The position numbers were made by a program, and so were the translations under genes. Of a stretch of DNA of 10,370 nt, positions 5,966 through 10,370 are shown piece by piece. The notes beneath the pieces were generated by a model. It did no database searches, had not been told where the DNA came from, and saw only the letters and a list, made by a program, of their open reading frames with translations. Origin of the DNA: Spirochaetaceae bacterium (GTDB lineage: Bacteria > Spirochaetota > Spirochaetia > Treponematales > Breznakiellaceae); contig JAISLM010000107.1 in assembly GCA_031290855.1 (NCBI GenBank), forward strand, positions 1-10,370, read 5' to 3'. Every line of letters begins with the position of its first letter. Within the stretch, counting starts at the first letter, position 1.

Positions 5966-7042
5966 CTAGAATCTTTCGCCGTAGTAGACGCCGGCCCATT
6001 CCCAGCGGCCGTGGATGTCGGGATCAAGGGGGAAGTATATCTTTCGCAGGTAGAAGTACCAGATCGGGGTGAAGTGCGACCAGCCCCAGGTGCGCAGGTA
6101 GGCCTCGTTTGAGTTGGAACCTTCGCTCAGGCTGTCGGCGTAGTGCAGCTTTCCGGCGCGGAACGACGAAAGGTTGAACTCGGCCATGCCGGAGTCGTCG
6201 CTATCGGCCTGTACCCAGGAGCGGGCGAAGAAGTTGACGCGGGCGCGGTACTGCCACAGCCGCCAGGTGTTCCCCTCGTCCAGGTCGCGTTTTATCGTGG
6301 CGACAAGCGCGTCCAGGCTTTCGAAGGTCCAGTTCTTCGTGGAATTGTTGAAGTCAACCATCTGCTTTGCGTAGGCGTAGGCGCTGGGGAAGCCGGGCAC
6401 CACCGTGCCGTAGTAGCGAATGAACTGCGTGTAGGCCGAAATCGCACGGGCCCAGTCGCCCACCTCCTCGTAGGTGCGTCCCAGCATGAACCAGCTTACT
6501 CCCATGTTCTCCTGTTCGGGAAAGCGCGAAAGAAGTTCCTCGTAGCACCATATCTTCCGCTCCGGCCTCTCTTCAAGGTTTATCAGTTGTTGCAGGCAGA
6601 CGCGGTGTATCGATTCGCCCTTGACTACCAGATCGGGGTAGTTTTTTACTATCATCCCGAAGTACAGCGCGGCCACGGGCGCGGCATCCTCTTTCAGATA
6701 GGCGTGGGCCGTCATAAACAGGTAGTAGGTGTTGAAGGGATCGCCCGGATGTCCGTCCACCCAGCCGGAAAGGAAGTTGATGAGCCGTCCGTAGTCGCCG
6801 GTGCGCCCGTACTCGTTGGCTATCTCGCGCACTATCGAGAAGCGCACCGCGTCCTCGTCTTCCTCCTGCGACAGAAGATCGAAGAGCTGGCCCAAAACTT
6901 CGTTATTACGCCCTGTCTCCCTGCCGAAGTACCGGGACGGGTAGCTTTTTTCGGCCACTTCGCTGCCGCACATTATCAGCGCGGTCAGCAGAATAAACGA
7001 AAAGGGGATCAGTGTCGTACGGTATTTCCGCATTGAAATCAC
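5966..7042 (-). CDS. TPR-containing envelope protein, probable lipoprotein
   Basis: The 358-residue protein has a basic N-terminus (MRKYR), a hydrophobic segment (about 11-24) and a Cys at 25 in ALIMCG. This is a loose lipobox by enterobacterial rules but acceptable for spirochaetes, so lipidation is likely but not certain. Residues 45-215 are TPR-like. The clearest repeat is SWFMLGRTYEEVGDWARAIS (183-202) followed by AYTQFIRYYG. Earlier helical pairs are near 65-100 and 105-135. The C-terminal third (about 235-358) is rich in Trp, Tyr and Phe, ends GRWEWAGVYYGERF, and is not a TPR; I do not recognise it. The start is GTG at 7042 with AGAGGA 8 nt upstream; ATG at 7033 is less well spaced. It is divergent from the membrane-protein gene, with only 25 bp between the start codons. 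Confidence 0.83.
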   Translation of the reverse strand: MISMRKYRTTLIPFSFILLTALIMCGSEVAEKSYPSRYFGRETGRNNEVLGQLFDLLSQEEDEDAVRFSIVREIANEYGRTGDYGRLINFLSGWVDGHPGDPFNTYYLFMTAHAYLKEDAAPVAALYFGMIVKNYPDLVVKGESIHRVCLQQLINLEERPERKIWCYEELLSRFPEQENMGVSWFMLGRTYEEVGDWARAISAYTQFIRYYGTVVPGFPSAYAYAKQMVDFNNSTKNWTFESLDALVATIKRDLDEGNTWRLWQYRARVNFFARSWVQADSDDSGMAEFNLSSFRAGKLHYADSLSEGSNSNEAYLRTWGWSHFTPIWYFYLRKIYFPLDPDIHGRWEWAGVYYGERF

Positions 7043-7061
7043 GGCTTTTATCCTCTATAAT
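7033..7061 (+). promoter_or_regulatory. Strong sigma70-type promoter of membrane-protein gene, predicted leaderless
   Basis: -35 TTGAAA (7033-7038), a 17-bp spacer, and a perfect -10 TATAAT (7056-7061). The ATG at 7068 is preceded by GGCTTT, so the -10 box is 6 nt from the start codon and no ribosome-binding site fits. The -35 box lies inside the first codons of the divergent TPR gene, and the spacer and -10 cover that gene's leader, so the two units probably interfere with each other. Confidence 0.72.
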
Positions 7062-7067
7062 GGCTTT

Positions 7068-7610
7068 ATGCAACACGGAATTAGAAGAAAAAAAATTGCC
7101 CGTACCATGTTCTACGCGGGAATCGTACTGTCGTTGTCCGCCAGCCTCTTTTTGGCGTTTTACTTCTCGTCAAGCACGGGTCTCCAGCTAATCATCTCAC
7201 TCCTGGTATTTATTATCGGCAGCCTTTGCGTGTTCTTTGCGGTAAAACTGCGCCCCTGCTCGCTGTACATCTTCTTTGCGGCCTTCCTTACCCTGCTGGG
7301 TGTTTTCCTGCTGTTCAGGGCGAGCGGGGTGATCACGGCGGGCCTGAAACAGAGCTGGCCCGTGCTCTCGGTGTTTTCCGGAGTAGCGCTGCTGCTCTCC
7401 GGCAGCCGCCGTTACGACGGGATAGACAGCAGCCACCTGATACCGTCGGTCGCGCTGATAGTTCTGGGCTTGTTTTTGCTGATCTTCTCGCTTAAGATAA
7501 CTTCATTCTCGTTCAAGCAGTTCGTACTGGACTGGTGTCCCGTGATCGTTATCATGTCCGGTATCATGCTGGTACTGTTTTTTGTCAGCGGCAACAAAGA
7601 GCGTATGTAA
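7068..7610 (+). CDS. Six-TM membrane protein with LiaI/LiaF-like repeats
   Basis: The 180-residue protein has a basic N-terminus (GIRRKK) and six predicted hydrophobic helices at about 14-34, 39-59, 64-84, 96-112, 123-142 and 154-174. Helices 4 and 6 carry related motifs: SWPVLSVFSGVALLLSG and DWCPVIVIMSGIMLVLFF. Together with helix pairs 1-3 and 4-6 this suggests an internal duplication. W-P-V/L motifs followed by a small-residue helix resemble the LiaI/LiaF-type transmembrane module of envelope-stress membrane proteins; that is a weak resemblance and not an assignment. It is followed 6 bp later by the large TPR lipoprotein gene, so the two form an operon and may act together at the inner membrane. 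The start is fixed by the strong promoter 6 nt upstream. Confidence 0.83.
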   Translation: MQHGIRRKKIARTMFYAGIVLSLSASLFLAFYFSSSTGLQLIISLLVFIIGSLCVFFAVKLRPCSLYIFFAAFLTLLGVFLLFRASGVITAGLKQSWPVLSVFSGVALLLSGSRRYDGIDSSHLIPSVALIVLGLFLLIFSLKITSFSFKQFVLDWCPVIVIMSGIMLVLFFVSGNKERM

Positions 7611-7616
7611 CCCGTC

Positions 7617-9383
7617 ATGTTTTTACAAAAAGGGAACAGGGAACCGCCCCGCCGGAATCGCATGGAGCGCCGGACAGGCCGTGCCGGCGTCTGGCTCTTT
7701 CCTCTTCTGCTGCTTTCCTGTTCCGGCGGGGCGCAGGTGCGCGAAGTCGTGATAGACAGACCGCACCCCGAAATCAAACCTGTCCAGCCTTTCCAGCAGC
7801 CCAGACAGAGGGATGCAGGCGGCGGAATCGCCGCCGACATAAGGGCCCTCTGCGACAATGGTTCCTTCTCCGCGTTGCACGAGGCGCTCGGCCTTTTGGA
7901 ACGCGCCGACATCGCCGAGTCGGAATTCGGCAGGGTGATGAACGCCGTCGTGGTCACCCTGCTGGACAAGGTTTACGAGGAGCCGGGTCTGGCGCCGGAT
8001 CCGCCGCGAAACCACCCGTACACTAAAATCCTGGGCGAGGCCGCGCGGGGAATCTACCACGAACCGCCCGCCGCTTCCGCCGATTACCTTGAAAACGTCC
8101 TTCCCTTCCTGGCCCTGCTCGGCGACACGTCGCAAAGCCGTTTTCTCGCGGCCGTACCCGATCTGGAAAAGGCGCGCCGCTTAAACCCCAAAGGCGTCCT
8201 CGCGCTCTATTTTCTGGGCTTCGCCGCCGAGCGTACCGAAAGATGGGACGAGGCTCTCAGCCTTTACCACGAGGCGCTTACCATCGCGCCGGACTGCTAC
8301 CCCGCCGCCTTCGGCGCCGTGCGCGTCCTTCAGAATCGCGGACAGAACGCCGAAGCTATCCGGATACTGGCCGGCATGAGCGAGGCCTACCCGGACAACA
8401 TCTTGATCAAGCGGCGGCTCGCGGCCGCCTACTTCCGCGAAAGGGACTGGGCCGCCGCCGCCCTGGTGATAGACGGGGCTTTGGAGCAGAAACCGCAGGA
8501 TGCCGTTCTCTCCCTCCTCCGCGCGCGCGTGCTGTTTGAGACCGGCCAGTTCGTCCAGGCGCAGGCGCTCCTGGACAAATTCGCGGCGGAGAACCCCGAA
8601 AACCGCGATTACCTGTTACTGCGCGCCAGTTTGCAGTACGAAGGCTTCAGGAACAGGGAAAACGCGACGGGCATCTTGCGCTCCCTTTACAAAATTCACC
8701 CGGACGACTTCCCGGTAGCGCTCTACCTTACCCGCCTGCTGCTAGAATCGGAAAACGAGGCCGAGCGGGAGGAGGGCGGGAGGATGCTTCGTTCCCTTAT
8801 GCGTCCGCTGCGCGCGGGCGAGGATATCCCGATTGCCGTGATACAACTCGCCTCGGAGGACGCGGTACGCCGGTCCGATTGGGAGGAGGCGCGCAAGCAT
8901 CAGGACAGAATCCTAAAGGAACGCCGTAGCCCCGCCGCCCTCGTCAACGCCTTCAAGGTCGAGCAGGGCTTGGGCGACAGAAACGCCGCGCTCGCCCTGG
9001 CGCAGGAACTGGTTCAGAGCTATCCCGACGACGAGAACGGCAGGCTTGCGTACATAGAGGCGCTGGCTGATTCGGGCAGGCACGGCGAGGCGCTCCGCCT
9101 GATCGACACGCGCCTTGCCGCCCTGCCCGGCGGCGCGTACAAAAGCCGCTACTTCTACCTGCGCGGCACACTGCGCGGCGAGGCTGACGCGGCGATCGGC
9201 GACTTCCGTTCCAGTCTCTTCGAAAACCCGCGCAACCTTGATACGCTGAAAGCCCTGATCGGCCTGTACAACAAGCAGCGGGACGACCGCCACGCCGTCT
9301 ACTACCTGCGCCAGGCCCTCGCCATCGCCCCAAAAGATCCCGCGCTGCTCCGGTACCAAAAAGAATATGGAGGCAAAATGTAA
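7617..9383 (+). CDS. Large TPR-repeat lipoprotein
   Basis: The frame gives 588 residues with a lipoprotein signal at 16-35 (MERRTGRAGVWLFPLLLLSC, lipidated Cys35). The N-terminal domain (about 60-180) is not recognised. From about 195 to 575 it is a series of TPRs: GVLALYFLGFAAERTERWDE, ALSLYHEALTIAPDCYPA, ILIKRRLAAAYFRERDWAAA, AVLSLLRARVLFETGQFVQA, and a last pair ending HAVYYLRQALAIAPKDP. The region around 375-440 is less regular. TPR solenoids bind partner proteins, so I infer a membrane-anchored scaffold working with the upstream membrane protein. The ATG at 7617 gives the longest frame and 6-bp operon spacing but no ribosome site. The ATG at 7662 (residue 16) would begin a textbook lipoprotein signal and may be the real start; it has only a weak GGA 5 nt upstream. 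Codon use is strongly GC-rich like its neighbours. Confidence 0.88.
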   Translation: MFLQKGNREPPRRNRMERRTGRAGVWLFPLLLLSCSGGAQVREVVIDRPHPEIKPVQPFQQPRQRDAGGGIAADIRALCDNGSFSALHEALGLLERADIAESEFGRVMNAVVVTLLDKVYEEPGLAPDPPRNHPYTKILGEAARGIYHEPPAASADYLENVLPFLALLGDTSQSRFLAAVPDLEKARRLNPKGVLALYFLGFAAERTERWDEALSLYHEALTIAPDCYPAAFGAVRVLQNRGQNAEAIRILAGMSEAYPDNILIKRRLAAAYFRERDWAAAALVIDGALEQKPQDAVLSLLRARVLFETGQFVQAQALLDKFAAENPENRDYLLLRASLQYEGFRNRENATGILRSLYKIHPDDFPVALYLTRLLLESENEAEREEGGRMLRSLMRPLRAGEDIPIAVIQLASEDAVRRSDWEEARKHQDRILKERRSPAALVNAFKVEQGLGDRNAALALAQELVQSYPDDENGRLAYIEALADSGRHGEALRLIDTRLAALPGGAYKSRYFYLRGTLRGEADAAIGDFRSSLFENPRNLDTLKALIGLYNKQRDDRHAVYYLRQALAIAPKDPALLRYQKEYGGKM

Positions 9384-9596
9384 GCGGCGAGTTAACGAGT
9401 AATTAATGAACCTCCCCGCCGCGAATAATGAATGGTGTGGAATGGGGTTTTATCCCAAATCAAATCCCATTCCCAGGGTTTAACCTCAATATTTCAAACT
9501 TTCATCCCTCCCAAAAGCCGAATCGCAGGGCTAATCGGCAAAAGCTCCATCCCAAAACCGGCTCTCAAGGCCGATTCGACCGCTCCCATTTTCCAT

Positions 9597-9637
9597 TGGA
9601 CTTGTTCGGTAACCCGGTTGGTTATCGAACAAGTCCA
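9597..9637 (+). repeat. Strong hairpin repeat, TTGTTC type (copy A)
   Basis: TGGACTTGTTCG (9597-9608) pairs perfectly with CGAACAAGTCCA (9626-9637). Inside it, G9609 faces T9625 (a G-U wobble in plus-strand RNA) and TAAC pairs with GTTA, leaving a 7-nt loop, CCGGTTG. The total is about 17 paired positions. There is no T-run, so it is not a classical terminator. Confidence 0.9.
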
Positions 9638-9638
9638 G

Positions 9639-9659
9639 GCAAAATGCTTCACATTTTGC
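9639..9659 (+). repeat. Short hairpin GCAAAATG/CATTTTGC
   Basis: Perfect 8-bp stem with a 5-nt loop (CTTCA), immediately after hairpin A, followed by TGTTTTTAAG. The stem plus T-tract resembles a modest intrinsic terminator for plus-strand transcripts from the TPR operon, although it lies about 250 nt past the stop. Confidence 0.45.
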
Positions 9660-9674
9660 TGTTTTTAAGCGCTT

Positions 9675-9704
9675 GTTGTTCAGGAACTGAAGTTTCTGAA
9701 CAAC
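9675..9704 (+). repeat. Strong hairpin repeat, TTGTTC type (copy B)
   Basis: GTTGTTCAG (9675-9683) pairs with CTGAACAAC (9696-9704). Then G9684 faces T9695, and AACT pairs with AGTT around a minimal GA centre. The design (arm with TTGTTC, one G-U wobble, four more pairs) is the same as hairpin A although the sequences differ. Confidence 0.85.
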
Positions 9705-9785
9705 TCTATTACTAAAATTATGTATGACTTGAGTTACAATCGCTATAAATAGAGGTTTTATCGACATAAATTTCCATCCCCTGAC

Positions 9786-10013
9786 GTGAACCCCGACAGG
9801 GCCTGCTTCAAGATGCAGCGTCCGCCGCACAAGTTCTTCAACGGGTACGCCTTTCAGGTAAACACTGCGGTAGACGGCTTTGTCAATGTTACGGGCTGGC
9901 GAAACTTTGCCTTCGATGACAGCTTTTTCTACGCAGGTAGGGGCGGGACACATCCCGACACCTGCCGCCGCCGGGATTGGCGAAACGCTATTTGTCCGCG
10001 AAAAGGCCGCCGC
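9786..10013. other. GC-rich segment, no gene supported
   Basis: The composition returns to that of coding DNA. The minus frame downstream of the hydrolase-like stop stays open for about 80 codons (including KAVYRSVYLKGVPVEELVRR and HLEAGPVGVHVRG) and looks more protein-like than the plus frame. It lacks a start with a ribosome site, and I do not recognise it. It may be a decayed gene remnant. Confidence 0.4.
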
Positions 10014-10260
10014 TTATGGATAGAAAATGACGGTGTCCGCTATGCAGCTTATGTGGTCGTGATCGCCCATGATGATGAGAACCGCGCCGGGGATGGCTGC
10101 GGCGATTTTAGGGAATAGCGCGGGGGCGAAGAGGTCGCCTTCTCCGCCCACCGCCAGTGTAGCGTTGCTGATCCCTGCCAGGGATGATAATTCGATGTCA
10201 GGCTCCCCGATCCTTGGCCTAAAAAGCGGATCGTCTTCCGGGTAGAGTGTTTTTATTCGC
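10014..10260 (-). pseudogene. 5'-truncated alpha/beta-hydrolase-like C-terminal fragment
   Basis: On the minus strand, an open frame enters from the terminal repeat and runs about 80 codons to TAA at 10014-10016. It contains ISNATLAVGGEGDLFAPALF, then KIAAAIPGAVLIIMGDHDHI, and ends DTVIFYP. This resembles the end of an alpha/beta-hydrolase fold: a strand followed by G-E-x-D with the acidic catalytic residue, a helix ending in AIPGA, a strand, and a GxH-type catalytic His. The nucleophile half is absent, there is no start codon, and upstream the frame meets a stop inside the repeat. I infer a gene cut by arrival of the repeat at about 10250. Identification is by motif order only and is moderate. 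Confidence 0.45.
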
Positions 10261-10370
10261 AGTGGGGTCTGCTCCCCCGCCCCTTGGGGCGGTTAGAGTG
10301 GGTAGCAACTACAAAAAAATTGTAGTAGACGGGTTTGCGAGCAAACAAGGTTTGCTATGCAAACCCCCAC
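10250..10370 (+). repeat. Dispersed repeat element, copy 2 (direct repeat of 822-939)
   Basis: Same order of blocks as the left copy: TTTTTATTCG, GGGGTCTGCTCCCCCGCCCC, GTAGTAGACGGGTTTGC, then paired GTTTGC/GCAAAC palindromes. It runs off the window end, so its true right border is unknown. It interrupts the hydrolase-like frame on the minus strand. Confidence 0.85.

Larger units (their letters stand above)
9384..9785. other. Non-coding, AT-richer region with hairpins
   Basis: After the TPR gene the composition becomes visibly more AT-rich and frames close quickly. The stretch begins with a minus-strand copy of the GGCGGGGAGGTTCATT repeat block (near 9407-9422). It then holds an 8-bp inverted repeat GGAATGGG/CCCATTCC (9439-9446 and 9466-9473), a pair of imperfect CGA(A/T)TCGGC-containing units (minus strand, 9520-9580), and the three hairpins listed separately. 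No gene is supported. Confidence 0.6.

Noticed and set aside
6143..7036. Long open plus-strand frame (297 codons) opposite the TPR lipoprotein gene
   Set aside because: It is antisense to a gene with signal peptide, TPR motifs and a ribosome site. It has no ribosome site and its composition is that of a GC-rich shadow frame.
9531..9953. Minus-strand frame of 140 codons across the hairpins
   Set aside because: It crosses the AT-rich hairpin region and repeat DNA and has no ribosome site. Only its first part, outside the hairpins, looks protein-like.
9786..10118. Plus-strand frame of 110 codons
   Set aside because: Antisense to the more convincing hydrolase-like frame, without ribosome site or family resemblance.
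822..10370. A composite transposon or integrated element spanning the direct repeats
   Set aside because: The cargo is ordinary-looking envelope genes with no integrase or target duplication seen, and the same repeat core occurs several times inside. Dispersed repeats are a simpler explanation.

Overview
The window looks like a chromosomal stretch from a spirochaete, most likely a Treponema-like organism of the termite-gut type. This is inferred from several things together: a high density of TPR and LysM envelope lipoproteins, relaxed lipoboxes, ATG, GTG and TTG starts, and GC-rich intergenic DNA filled with short dispersed repeats and decayed transposases. No rRNA, tRNA or CRISPR was seen.

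Layout. Bases 1-835 hold a broken integrase-type (DDE) transposase that ends in a repeat element at 822-939. A second copy of that element closes the window at 10250-10370. Bases 997-1585 hold a truncated REP-associated (RAYT/Y1-like) transposase on the minus strand and its flanking repeat. Bases 1586-2093 are intergenic with one more repeat copy. Bases 2094-5303 carry a minus-strand envelope cluster, in transcription order: a PTS EIIA (Fru/Ntr type) protein, an acidic helical lipoprotein, a secreted LysM protein overlapping it by 4 bp (ATGA), and a small lipoprotein whose signal region contains a G-rich heptamer tract. Bases 5381-5955 are an IS481-like transposase fragment fused to an inverted copy of the RAYT-side repeat. 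Bases 5966-9383 hold a divergent pair of units: a minus-strand TPR lipoprotein, and a plus-strand six-TM membrane protein followed 6 bp later by a 588-residue TPR lipoprotein. Bases 9384-10370 are mostly non-coding, with strong hairpins, a truncated alpha/beta-hydrolase-like fragment and the terminal repeat.

The intact genes mostly make cell-envelope proteins. LysM suggests peptidoglycan binding, the TPR and helical lipoproteins suggest scaffolding at a membrane face, and EIIA is the only recognisable regulator. None of the lipoproteins can be given a precise function from sequence alone.

The most interesting signals are these. Two promoters have identical geometry (17-bp spacer, -10 box ending 6 nt before ATG, no Shine-Dalgarno) and predict leaderless mRNAs for the EIIA and membrane-protein genes. 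A GGGGGGA heptamer array sits between the likely start and the lipobox of a lipoprotein and could be a phase-variation and G-quadruplex site. An inverted repeat of about 210-240 bp brackets the whole EIIA/LysM cluster. A dispersed repeat family is built on the GGGGTCTGACCCC core.
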